NCBI RefSeq assembly: GCF_000006565.2
Contig: NC_031474.1
Coordinates: 124,001 to 188,000, forward strand
DNA from: Toxoplasma gondii ME49
Taxonomy: Eukaryota > Apicomplexa > Conoidasida > Eucoccidiorida > Sarcocystidae
Length of the DNA stretch: 64,000 nt
Direction: 5' to 3'
Shown: piece by piece, positions 42,901 through 54,131 of the stretch
Layout of the letters: each line of letters starts with the position of its first letter
Numbering within the stretch: the first letter of the stretch is position 1
Position numbers and translations under genes: made by a program
The notes under the pieces: model-generated
What the model was told of the DNA's origin: nothing
Database searches by the model: none
What the model saw: only the letters and a program-made list of their open reading frames with translations

Positions 42901-45887
42901 TCGCCTCACTGTGAAGTACTTTCGGACGAGGAGATCCCGAGTCAGAAGTCTGCGGATGAAGAAGGCAGCTTCGATTTGTCTCTCGACTAGACCGTATCCC
43001 TCGAGCTCCATCTGCGACCGACCGACGTCGAGGGTCGCGAGAATTTGGTAGTTCGGAGAAGTCGACATGTGCGTGTAGTACGCCTCCTTGAACGCTGTGT
43101 GGACATGAGACTCGAACAAGTCGTCGTTCACGAGAATCATGCTTCCTTGCCGAAGCGCCGTCAAGGACTTGTGAATCGAATGGGTGGCGTACACCCGGAC
43201 GCGCATGCGCCGCGGATCAGGCACCAGTCGCGTCTTCGCGAGCGTCTCCGCGTCGACCGCACGCAAGTCGTCGGTTCCCAGCGTCTCCACGAGGTCTTCG
43301 AACAACTGGTGATAGCGACCCTCCATCAGCTGCGCAGGAAGCGCGCGAAAAAGAGACAGACGGATCCGCGCGAGAACAGAGCCAAGGAGACAAGGAAAGA
43401 AGACACGGAGAAGTAACGACTGCGAACGCGGAAGCGTCGGAGGGAGGCCGAGACGCAAAGCAACTTTATGCGAGGTCGCAACATCTGCAAGGTTGCTGGC
43501 ACCATTGAAACGCAAGTCGAAGGCATGTAAAACGCACACAGCACACTCTCCAGAAGGAAAGATAAAGTGTACCGCAAAGAATCGTTTTCGTGTGACCTCA
43601 GATACGAAGTACCCTCCAAGTAGCCAAGAAGGAAAGGGGGAGGAGAGAGAAAACGCGAAGGGGGAGAGGCAAAGAGGAGAGGAAACGCGTCAGAAACCGA
43701 CTCAAGGAGAAAGAGAGAGCGACAGACGAGCATGTGAGTGAGTTCTCGGGTTTCGGCGGCGGTCGGCTGCGACCGAGGCGAGTCGTCGCAGGGCCTGTTT
43801 TTTTTCGAGTCCACGGCTCTTACGTCTCTGCGAATCTCGTTTGCAGCATGCATCGCTGTGCGCGTTTTGAGGATGGGATGGAACATGGCGTAGGAAAACC
43901 AAGCTTCGTCGAAGAGGAATACGAGGTGTGGCGCGATGGCGAGACATTCCTCGATGACGCGTCTGACGTTGTAGACGATCCCGTCGAAGGTGCAGTTCGT
44001 CAACACCAAGAGCTTCACTTCTTCGAGGCGGCCCACTGCCCGGTACGCGAGCAGCGTTCGCTTGATCGAGTCCAGTGGCACTCCGCCGTACATGGAGAAG
44101 CGGTGAAGCGGATACGCGTCCAGGTAGCACGGGGAACTTCCGGCGAGGACGAAGCCGTAGTGGTGCGACTTGTGACAGTCGCGGTCCACCAGAACGACGT
44201 CCTCGGGGCGGAGCACTGCCTGTTCAGGATCCGCGCAGCGGCAAGGATCGAACGCGAGACCGGCGCGTTGGTGCAGCGAAAGCAGGCGGTTTGGTGCAGT
44301 GAGAGCAGGCGGTTTGGTGCAGTGAGAGCAGGCGGTTTGGTGCAGTGAGAGCAGGCAGTTTGGTGCAGTGAGAGCAGGCGGTTTGGTGCAGTGAGAGCAG
44401 GCGGAGAATGGAGGAAGAAAGGAACGAAAGAGAGCGAGAGCGCGACAGGAGGCGCAGGAACGCCGGAGAACGGCGGGCAGAGAGAAGTCTCGCGGACTCC
44501 CGAAGACACACGAGACGGTGTGGCTGTCTGTGTTGCTCTGTTTGTCTGCCTTTGAGATCGAAATCCAGGAAGCCCGTTTCCTCGCTTCCTTGGTATGTCT
44601 GTGTGTCTGTGTGGGGAGAGGGGGGAGGGGGACTTCATGCGCTGCTCACCTGCAGGACGATTTTGTTCGAGGTCGATGTGCCATTGGTGACGAAGAACGC
44701 GTAGCTGGCATCGTAGGCTCTGGCGGCGAGGTTCTGCGCGTCGAGCAGCGACCCATGGGGGTCGAGCAGCGAGTCGAGGCCTCCACAGGTCGCGCTGCTT
44801 TCAGCCTTGAACAGATTGACTCCGTAGAAGTCGATCAAGCCTTGAATCCACTTGCTGCGCCGAACCGAGTTTCCGCGCGAGATCGCGAGGGCGTGGAAGA
44901 CGCCGATTGGGCGTTCGGCGTAGCGCCGGAGCGCCTCGAAGAAGGGACAACGCATTTTGCTGCGGACGCCCGCGAGAATCGCCTCGTGCAGGTCGGAATG
45001 ATCGTCGTTGGGGAAAAACGCGCGCTTCACCAGGTGCGTCACGGGCTCGAGACTCGCCAGGCCCATCGCAGTGCAGACACAGAAGATGTCGACGTTGCCT
45101 CTGCACCGCGAGACGCTCCGAACGAAGGTGGAGAGCACAGGAGCGCCTGCGCGCATCTGCGCCACCGGCGCGTCCACGAACATCTCCACACCTCTCACGA
45201 ACGCCTCGAAGCCGACCAGCGCATGCGACGAAGTATGTGAGTGGTCGACGGGTACATTGTCTTGAACGACGACTGCGAGGATGTCCGGATTCACGATCGC
45301 CGCCAGCAGCGCGCGACGCATGCTGTCCACCTCCACGATTCGATACACCAGGGATGAGTCTTGCGACTGCTCCTTCGAAGCGATTCTCCGCAACTCCGCC
45401 GCCAAGTTCACTCGGTGATCGCTGTTCCGGAACGTGTACGGCGGAACCGCCACCAGAACGTAGAAACAGTGCTGGCGTCCTTGCATGCTCCCTGGAACAT
45501 CGACATCCAGGCAACGCGTCGCGGACAATCAGCGCCGGGCGGCATATCGAAAAACGGACTCCGCAGCACCACGGGAAAGCCGCCGAGTCGCACCTGCCGG
45601 TCTTCCTCGTCGGATCTGCCGACGCGATCCAGCGTCCGGCGGAAAATGGACAGAACGCGCGCCAGAACGGAGCTCGGCGAACGCCGACGCACAGACGGGA
45701 GATCGGACGCAAGTCTGTGTGTACATATACGGCGACTTCCACGTTGAGACACAAATGAACAGAAAAACGATCCAGTGCACGGTCCATGCCGATTACCGGC
45801 AAAGTGGACGGGGGAAGAGAAAACACACATGCGTTTCGACATCCAGAAAAAGGCTTCGGCTCTCCCTTGGTAAAGACACCCATTCGC

Positions 45888-45918
<31 letters not shown>

Positions 45919-47817
45919 CATATATATATATATACATATACATATATATATATATATACATATATCTACATGTATACATGTATGTATATGGATAGAAGTA
46001 TAGGTGTAGAGATGTGGAAAAATGGTGCATACGTGGTATACGTCTGTATGTGTTGTATATGCATATACACGGTACATGTCTGTCTGTCTGTTTGTATCTG
46101 TATACAGGGATGGTCGCAACGTATGTGCCTAGATGTACAAAGAGATATGCGGTATATCGTGGAAATCGAAATATACATATACACACGCACATATACACAC
46201 ATTCATACAGATGTATACAAACGAATCGACAATATACACACACATATATGTATATATATATATATGTAGAACATTTTTATATATGTGTGTGCAACTATGT
46301 GGGTGGACGGAATGGAGATCGCAAGGTGGATGCCGACGTACGTAGATGTCGAATGTCGAAGAAGACGCGCAGACGCATCAGACGTCGTCGCGAGAGTGGT
46401 GTTCAGAGTGTATGCTTTTCAGAGAGAAGAGGCATGTTTCGCTTGATTTTTTCTTTTTTCTGGCCCCCGCAATTCACTTGTTTTACCTGTGACCGAGGAC
46501 ATGGAGGCAGTGACGCTGGAGATGACGGCTCCGGCAGAGTCCATTTTATTGTCTTTCACGAGTGCGCGGACTTCCTGTACTTTGTGCATGCCTTCGACGC
46601 CCCAGAACCACTCGATCTGCGTCGTAGAGAAGAGAAAACGCGAAGACTGGAGATCGTGAAACTGTCTGTCTTGCCCTTCCTTTCGCCTTCTGCCCCCCAT
46701 CCGTTCCTCCGTTTTGGAGTTCCCCATGCCTCCATTTCGGAGACTTTACACTGCGCCCTCCGTTTCTGTCTCTTCTTCTGCACCTCTCGCCTGCGCCTGC
46801 GTCGTTCTTCTCCGCGTTTTCTCGTCTCTGTTTCCGATCGCTGCTGATTCACACACTCACTTGTTCGAGACAGTTGAGGCCTGCCTCGATTTTGTCTCGT
46901 CTCCACATCGCAACGTGAGCCGAGAGAGCTTGCCACAGTTCCTCGCGCAGCATCGCGATGTAGGTTGTCTCTGAACTGACGAGGTCCTCGTCACCCTGAG
47001 TGACCGTCTCGGCTTTAGTCAGCCACCCGTGAGTCTGCTCTCTGTCTCCGGAGAACTCCTCTTCCGTCGCGACAGAGAGAGCAGCCGTCATCTCCGCGAG
47101 CCGTCCTCCTTCGCGACTCTTCCTCCCCACCCAGGGCGGCCGTCCGGATGCACCAGTGCTTCCGAAACCGTCTTCTCTCTGTCCCCAGCGTCCGCTGAGT
47201 CCGCTAAAGTCCTCTCGAGCGTCGAACGAAGACGGGGACAGCCTTGGTGTCCCCAAAGATCCACGACCTCGACTTCGCTCTCTCTTCTCTCCCCCGTCTC
47301 CGCCGTCTCTTCTGTCTCCTTCGCCGGGGAAGACCCGCGCCGGATTGCGCGAGTGACCACGGAGCGCAGCTTCGAGGTCGAAGTCCTGAGGCGCTTCGGA
47401 GTCTCCAGAGAGTGAACGCTCTCCGGGCAGAGCAGGGAGAAAGAAGCCGGAAGTCGACATCGAACGCGAACTGCTAGGAGCGAGAAGAATGCTGTCGCGC
47501 GATCCAAACTGACGCAGACGACGCGCGGCGCCGTACCGGAGAGTCCCCCGCCTCTCCAACATGCTGCAGAAAAAAAACGCGCACCACGGAACGACTCGAG
47601 ACCAATACGGAAGAGTCGAAACGTCGCCATTTGCGAAGAAAACGACGCGCGCAAATGTTCTGGTTGACTTGGTCCACGCAGATACGCGCGGGTCCCTCCC
47701 CTGCCTCGCGTCCGCTGACACACAAGCGACGAAAAGCACACACCCTGATCTCCATCTAGACGCATCCCTTTCCACCTCGGCCTCTCTGGGCATCGACGGC
47801 CGTCCAGAGGTCTCCAT
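39923..47817 (-). CDS. Orn/Lys/Arg decarboxylase, PLP fold type I, very large
   Basis: Predicted PLP-dependent decarboxylase of a basic amino acid, yielding a polyamine or cadaverine/agmatine. Eight exons in phase: 47817-46861, 46616-46487, 45491-44650, 44219-43824, 43329-42910, 41797-41631, 41433-40824, 40333-39923. This gives about 1310 residues from ATG 47817, or 1225 from ATG 47562; bacterial enzymes have 700-760. N-terminal ~300 residues are disordered. Then come a receiver-like wing region, FFVTNGTSTSNKIVLQ, DRDCHKSHHYG (His659, stacking on PLP), FDEAWFSYAMFHP (Asp747), and the Schiff-base motif ATHSIHKSLTALRQGS (Lys829). The C-terminal domain contains LSPRDMIPSAMR and VPYPPG-like IPYPPGFPVAVPG, then VLTVALVDFLLKL and a disordered tail. 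Specificity (Orn, Lys or Arg) cannot be read by eye. Two minisatellites sit in its introns. Confidence 0.95.
42773..42899. repeat. 19-nt minisatellite in decarboxylase intron
   Basis: About six head-to-tail copies of a 19-nt unit of the form GCGTTTTCGTTTCGCCTTY, one shortened. It lies directly next to the donor of decarboxylase exon 5 (exon ends 42910, minus strand). Confidence 0.9.
44278..44403. repeat. 23-nt minisatellite in decarboxylase intron 3
   Basis: Five nearly perfect contiguous copies of a 23-nt unit beginning GGCGGTTTGGTGCAGTGAGA, with one G-to-A variant (fourth copy). It lies in the intron between exons 3 and 4, about 60 nt from the exon 4 acceptor. No spacers, so it is not CRISPR-like. 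Confidence 0.92.
45885..46270. repeat. Degenerate TA/GTAT microsatellite block in decarboxylase intron 2
   Basis: Repeated ATATATACAT units at 45890-45970, a GTCT tetramer run at 46079-46092, and further CATATACACA and TATATGTA repeats to 46270. All between exons 2 and 3. Confidence 0.88.
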
Positions 47818-49742
47818 CTCTGTCTAAATCTACCTATGTTGATCTAGGCCGTTCGTCCTCTTTTTTTCGGTGTATGTCGACCTGCCAGGACAAGTCTACG
47901 GATCTAGATCTATCCCCCTACATGTCGACAGAGCTGTGCGTCGACCAGTCTGTGCATGCATGCGTGAGTTCCTCGAGTTGTGGCGATGGCAGAAGGGAAG
48001 CCACGAAACACAAAAAGACGAACGCATGCAGGTGGAGCGAGCTGCAGGTGCATGGAGGAAGAACCTACGAGGAAACCAGAGTATAGGCGCGTACAGATAT
48101 ACGCACGAATGCATGAGCAAACGAGTTTGGAGGAACATCTGCATGCGTTGCAGCTTCCGAAGAAGAGAGCAAGAAGAGAGAAGCGAGGGAGAGAGAGAAG
48201 AAAGGACTCTGGAAGCAGCATAAGCCGAGGAAGCGCATGTGTGTGAGCGCCACGGATCAGAGGGGCGAAAAGAAGAAAAGAGAAAGTCGAGAGACGGTGG
48301 GAAGAGACGAGGAAGGGAGACACCACTGCGCGAGGAAGCAAGAAAAAAATATCGACACACAGGCTGTGACAGCGGTGACAAGCAAGGAATGGCGAAACGA
48401 GAATCTGCTCACCGCGGTGCCCGAGTTTCTCAGTTTATTTTGAACAGAGTTGCCACGATAAGTGGAACGAACGCAAGTAGCTTTGAGTCTGTGTGGACGC
48501 GGTCATGGAGAGGAAGGAAAACGGCGATCTGCGTCCTCACAGAAGACCTCACTACCTCCTGATATCCCTCTAGGCACTGAAACGCACTTCGTCAGACGCA
48601 TCTCGCGAAGTTTTGTCGCGAAAGAAAAGAGAAGCGTGCAAGAGTTTCGAGGAGCTCCAGTGAGTGCAAGTAGAGACGTCGCGAAAAGACAAATGAAACC
48701 GTCCAGAAACGCGAGAGAAAAGAAGGGCAAACGCGAGCGAACGAGGAGCAATCGCCTCGAGAGAAAGGCGATGTTTCGTTTCCTCCGCGCGAAGTTCCAA
48801 GCAACTCGACGCAAGACGGTACACTGGCCCTAGGAGCAGTAAGCAAGTTTCGAGGAAATCCCGTCGTACCGCGAAGGACAACGACACAGGCTTCGCAAGG
48901 CTCGGAAGCGCGAACGAAATAATAAAAAGAGTTTCGAGAAAGAGAGTGGACAGTCACGCCGCAGCAGGCTTTCGACTAGCGCGAAGATGAAACTTGAGTC
49001 GTTTCAGAGAGCGACTGTCGTCCGCAGAACGTAAGAAAGAGCACACAAGTGTCGGAGGCGAACGAAAGACGAGAAAAACGATGGCGCCTTGCTGAAAATG
49101 TGGAGAAACCACGGAAAATCGCAGCATGCCTGGCGCCACTCACTCAGCTGGAACGTCGTTCCGCGCCGGCTGCGTTGTTGCGAAACGCCGCAGACAGACT
49201 GAGGAACGCCGGGACACCGAAAAGTACCAGCTGGTCCAGACAGAGAGACTGACATAAAGCCACAGACATCTCGAGGTTGACAAGAAACGCGCCGCCTCAA
49301 ACGACGAAGGAAAGGAGTCTGTGGTGTGCCCGACCTCCGTCCGTCGTCACTGCAGCGAAGTCTTTCGTGCGCAGAGACTTCTCACAGAAAAACGGCTCCA
49401 TTCAGGTCCAAAAGAAATACTTTTTGGAAGCCACACCACGCGCAAGAGACTTACCTTCCAGAATTAGAACTTGAAGAAGAAGGAGCACCTTTTTACAGGA
49501 AGCCTTGGCCGCGGCGGACCATGCACGACGCGAAGGGTGACCTGCAAGTGACCACAGATGGCACTGAGGAGACAAGCGCGTCACGAAAAGGAAGAATACG
49601 GATTTTGATGCGCCGTTTCAAGCGCCGCGAGAGAGCGCGCCAGAACCGCAGGAGTTCCTCCTTTCCATGAAAAGACTTAAAAAGACCTTCGGACAGCGAA
49701 AAAGTGCCAGTTCTTCCTCAAAGTCTCGCGAGTCCTCGACTC
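47818..49742. other. Upstream region of the decarboxylase with possible 5' exons
   Basis: On the minus strand a block near 49144-49300 has an ATG (49275 area; MSVALCQSLCLDQLVLFGVP) and ends at a consensus GTGAGT donor near 49140. An acceptor (ATTTAG) lies immediately before the decarboxylase ATG 47817. These suggest spliced 5' UTR or N-terminal exons of the decarboxylase, or a separate small gene. Frames at 48500-48960 on the minus strand are open but not recognisable. Confidence 0.35.
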
Positions 49743-50236
49743 ACCTGCGGCGCTGGGCGAGAATCCGGTGAGCTGAGGCTGAGTTGCAGCGTGCTCTTTT
49801 GAGCAGAGTCGGTCAACTTTCTCGCAAACAAATCCGAAGAAAGTCGAGTCCTGTCAATTTCTCGTTTCCTCGTTCTCTTCGAAGCGTTTGCACCCGCCAA
49901 AAGCACGAACGTGACACCTCCAAAGAAAAAAGCGTCCGGAAGCGCCTCTCCCGCGGCCCGGGAAACAGACTTTCCTTTCGCGGGGAGTGTGCCTTTTTTC
50001 AGAGCGAGACCGCAGAAAGTCCTGCTTCCTTCTTTGTTAAACGCGAGCGAGACGGACGAACGATCTCCGTGGACCACACGCTCTAAACTGCGAGAGTTGA
50101 TCTTCGGGAACTCGTCTTTTCTCGCCGCTCTTTGTGACGACCCTCCAAAGGGAACGAACGCGCCCGCCGAGAATGTGCTCGACCGCCTTCGCGTGGTCGA
50201 GACGCGCGTCTGCGACGAGAAAACTTCCAGTTTCAC
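49743..50236 (-). other. Possible exon of an unidentified minus-strand gene
   Basis: The minus strand is open from 50236 and runs to a consensus donor GTGAGT at 49742 (CCGCAG|GTGAGT). The encoded piece is basic and Ser-rich, with a short hydrophobic patch (AFFFGGVTFVLLAGANAS) followed by KRTRKREIDRTRLSSDLFAR. The combination of a long open frame and a strong donor suggests a real exon, perhaps the first exon of the decarboxylase transcript or of another gene. No family recognised. Confidence 0.35.
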
Positions 50237-50639
50237 TCTCTTTCATGCCTCGACTCGAGCGCGTTTGTCGAAAGAATCGAAAGCTGTGATCTCTCCGTGT
50301 TTTCATCGACGCGGGACTTGAAAGGAACAGGACATGTTCGACGGCGAGAAAGTGACAGAAACGACGCCTCTCTTGCATCAGCAGCTGTGCAAGTCTTTCA
50401 GGAGGGAGCTCTCGCCGCAGAGGAAAACATTTCTCTCTTCATGCGGGCCAGCAGGTCTTGTGACTCTGAGAGGACTGATCAGCTGTCACCTGCTCGACTT
50501 TTGGCGGAGACTTCTCGTCTCCAAGTGAAGGGATGCATACACACACATTTCACTTTCTTTCCACGTTCAGTTTCACACTAAATCGTGCCTCTGGCTCACT
50601 CACAGATATGTCCAGAAAGAAGGATACATCAACAATTAT

Positions 50640-51090
50640 TTGTGTGTAGATATATGCTGACAGATGGAATTAGTAGTAAAGACAAAGGTAGGTAGATCTC
50701 GAGAGACAGATATAGACAGACAGATAAATAGTCAGATATTTATAGAGAGACAGACAAATAGAGAGATATAGATAGACAGATGGATGAGGACATAGATAGG
50801 TAACGACAGACAGAGAGAGAGAGACATAGATAGGTAGGAAGAGATAGATATAGATGGAAAGATATACAGAGATAGACTGGTATAGGTATAGATAGATAGC
50901 AGATGGAAGTAGAAAAACAGAAACAGATAGAGAGAAATAGAAAGAAACAGACAGATATAGATAGACAAATGAATAGATAGATATGGATAGTCAGAAGTAG
51001 ATAGATGGGTATATACAGAGAAATAAATATAGATAGATAGATTTACATATGTATACATATATATATATATATATATATATATTGTGGTGG
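50640..51090. repeat. GATA/GACA-rich purine microsatellite block ending in (TA)n
   Basis: About 400 nt of interspersed AGATAG, GACAGA and GAGATA repeats on the plus strand, ending in a (TA)n run at about 51057-51082. Intergenic. It gives a Tyr/Ser/Leu-only frame on the other strand that is an artefact. Confidence 0.9.
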
Positions 51091-54000
51091 AAAAGACTTG
51101 GAGGAAAGGAAGAGATTTTTTCGATGGGCATTTGAAAAGGTGGAAATAGTCACGAAGTGGGCGACTCGCATGAATTCAAGTGGAGACGACGGACAACGTA
51201 GAATTCACGATTACGACATTCACCGGTAATCTACAGCCTTCCAAGATCGCTTTATCGCAATTCAGGTCTACTTTCCTAGCCTCTGTGAAGCACAGATGAC
51301 TTGGCCTTCGGTTTTGGAGATCATGCAGCGAACAAGAATTTGAGGATCTCTCACATCCCTTCCTGCTGTTGGTGTGACACGGCTTTCCACGAAATACTTT
51401 GGTCGATGTATCTTTATCCGCGAGCGTTAACCTGTACGGACGCCTTTTTGGCCTATCTGTATGGACGACGCTGGATTTGCCAATGATCTCTTCACACCGG
51501 AGACATACTCAGGTCTACCGATCTTTAAGTTGACGATTATAAGTTTGACAGTCGTTCACACTTCAGTGTGTTAGTCTTAAGGAAGACTCAGGGCCATTAT
51601 TGCTTCTGTCTGTCTGAAGTTGAGAGTGTCAATCCATCTACTGGGATAGAAATTGCAGACCAGCCACTGTCGTTGCAAGAAGTTCTTTGAGACGGCGAAG
51701 CAAGGAAACCTGGAGATCCTGGGATGCCATCGAGTTAACCTCTCGGAGGAGCGTGCTCAGAGAAAGAGAACTGAAAAGCTGCAGAAATGACGCGTCTGCG
51801 CATGTACGCGAGGGACAGCCTTACGTCTCCACACAGGGTCTCCGCTTACAGCGAAACCTTTTTATCTAAATATAGAAGGTCTGTATATATATTTATATAT
51901 ATATATATGTACATGTAACGTTTATTGCACATACGAACGCAGGTAACTGGATAGTTGGTTCTGTAGGTTTGGCGGCAGTGGTTCTTTGGATAACACTGTA
52001 CCTCGTTCTTTATTTGTGGCAGCTTCTTTCCTCCAATCTCTAATGGTGGTTCGGAAGAGTCACTCAAGAAAGATGTGACCCTGTTTATCATTTCGAACGG
52101 TCGCTCACGGGGGCCAACGCCAGCAGAATCAGTTACGATTTCTGTACATTCACACGTACACATAGGTCTGTACTTATCTACTATATCCATAAATATATAT
52201 ACATATATACACATTTATATCTATATATATCTAAATCTATCTATGTATCTCTATGCATCTTTATATATATATATATATGTAAATATATGCGTCTATATCT
52301 GTCTAGTACATATCTATTTATACGTGTATGTGGTAACACATAAATGCGTGCGTTTGTTGAAGGGATTTGTATTTCCATGTCTTTGCCGACTTTTAGGGGG
52401 GCATTCTTTAGGAGAGACGGTGACGAGCAGCGATGGCCCTGTTTCGATTAGAACGAAAGCTGAAGAAACGCAGGAGCTCCCGCGTCGAGAGTGTTGGGTG
52501 CCCTGAGACTTGCCTCGGAGTTTTGGAAGGAAAGACAATTCAAGACCTGGAAGCCTCCAGGAAAAGCGGTCCCCACAGCCAGAAAAGAGGCACACAGGTT
52601 AAAGAGAACGGGTCGGCAGAGACACAGATATAATTTCAGGAGACAGGAAGAGGAAGACCTAAGCATGCAGATCGCCAGGTAGACATGAAGAGGAAGACCT
52701 AAGCCTACAGATCGCCAGGTAGACATGAAGTGGAAGACCTAAGCCTACAGAAATCGAGGCAGATATGGAGAGGACGACACAGATATGAAGACGAATGCGT
52801 AAATGGATACAGGAATAGACAGCTAGATGCATGTCGATGGTTCGGCGTCCATAGGTAGAGACTGTAGAAGAGAGAGCCACTCAGCTTGAAAAAGACCTGT
52901 CCGTAAACGAGGAGACAGCACACCTTGTCTCCAGTTGATGCGGTTTACGTCAAACTCCTGCTTTAAGTTTCCCTATATCCTCGTGTATTCTCGCGAGGCA
53001 TCTGTGGAAGAAGATGAAACAAGTATTTCTCTATCGAAAAACAAAGGTGGAGCACGAACTTTCGCTGGGTCTGCGTCGGAGCCAGGCGTGTCTTCGGTCT
53101 TGCCTTCTGTTCACTTGTCTCTGCTTTCTTTATCTGCATTCGTCTTTTCCTCTCCACTCAAAAGGACTTGTCTCCTTTCAGCGGAAGTTTGAACGGGCGA
53201 GTCTGCGGATCGAATCGTCCTCAAAAACGTCTCCACCTGTTCATCGGGACGACGAAAAAAACGCGGCCATTTACGCCTGTCACAACTGCAGCGTTGCAAC
53301 GCTGGAGCTCATTCCTTTCTCTGCAAGAATCCTCTCAAATGCGTTGCGGCTGAGTCGCAATCAACCTTTCTTTTCGTCAAGAAGCGTCACTTTGTTTTCA
53401 TCGTTGTCAGAAGTACAGGTGCCGGCTCGAGGGGGGAGTCTGTAGGCGGTCGCGGCGTTCGACTGCGCGCCGCTGTCTGCATGCACATCGAGAAACTCGC
53501 GGTTGAACCTTCGGTGGAAATCTCTCGGAAATCCCAAGAACGCAGGAGTCCTTAAACACACGAGAGCATCCTCAGTTTCTCAGTTGCTCGTCTTTACGGC
53601 TCTCCTCGCTTTTTACTCAGAACGAACGCGGTCGGAAAGAACGCGACTGGCCGAGCAGGGGGGAGACAGAGGAAGATCGGAAGACACCGAGTGTGTTGAT
53701 GATGTATTTCATGGAAGGCGAGGAGACACAGAAACGAGCAACGAGCAACTCAGGAAGAAAGAACATACTTTCTCTTCACTTTCACCTGCGTTCTCTCTGC
53801 TGGCGTCGCTCCGAGCAGACTTTTTTGCGCCTGTTTTTCCTTCTCTGTTTTCACCGTCTCCTCGAGGACCGGGTCTCGTGTCTCTCTGCAAATTAAAAAA
53901 CGACAAGTCACCTTTTCCTCCGTTTCCTGCTCCCAATTTCCTTCTCCTCTCGCCCTAAGAAGAACAATTTCTCAGCGCACACAACGCACATCAATCAGCC

Positions 54001-54131
54001 TTTTCCGTCTCTCCACCGATCCTTTCTTCTCTCTTCTCTTCTCTCTTCCCTCCTTTCTTTCTTTCCTTGCCTTTGTCTCTGCACGAAGGGAAGCCAAAGT
54101 TCTTCGCAGTCTCTTCTTTCCTCTCCGCGAG
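51091..54131. other. Intergenic and 5' region of POLE2
   Basis: No gene recognised. It holds TA microsatellites at about 51880-51915 and 52180-52330. A frame at 53503-53958 (plus) is open but low complexity and probably 5' UTR of POLE2. A CT-rich tract lies at 53990-54070, just before the POLE2 ATG. Confidence 0.45.
52641..52780. repeat. About 42-nt imperfect tandem repeat
   Basis: A unit containing GGAAGACCTAAGCMTRCAGA, then TCGCCAGGTAGACATGAAG, occurs about three times head to tail, the last copy diverged. Intergenic. Confidence 0.8.

Noticed and set aside
44278..44403. Regular 23-nt repeats considered as a CRISPR array
   Set aside because: Copies are contiguous without spacers and lie in an intron of a eukaryotic gene.
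44801..46243. 480-codon open frame on the minus strand
   Set aside because: Its C-terminal half is a shifted frame of decarboxylase exon 3 and its N-terminal half runs through a TA microsatellite (Tyr/Ile/Cys-rich). Artefact of GC-rich exon plus TA repeat.
50732..51058. 108-codon minus-strand frame
   Set aside because: Translated GATA/GACA microsatellite (Tyr/Ser/Leu/Ile only).
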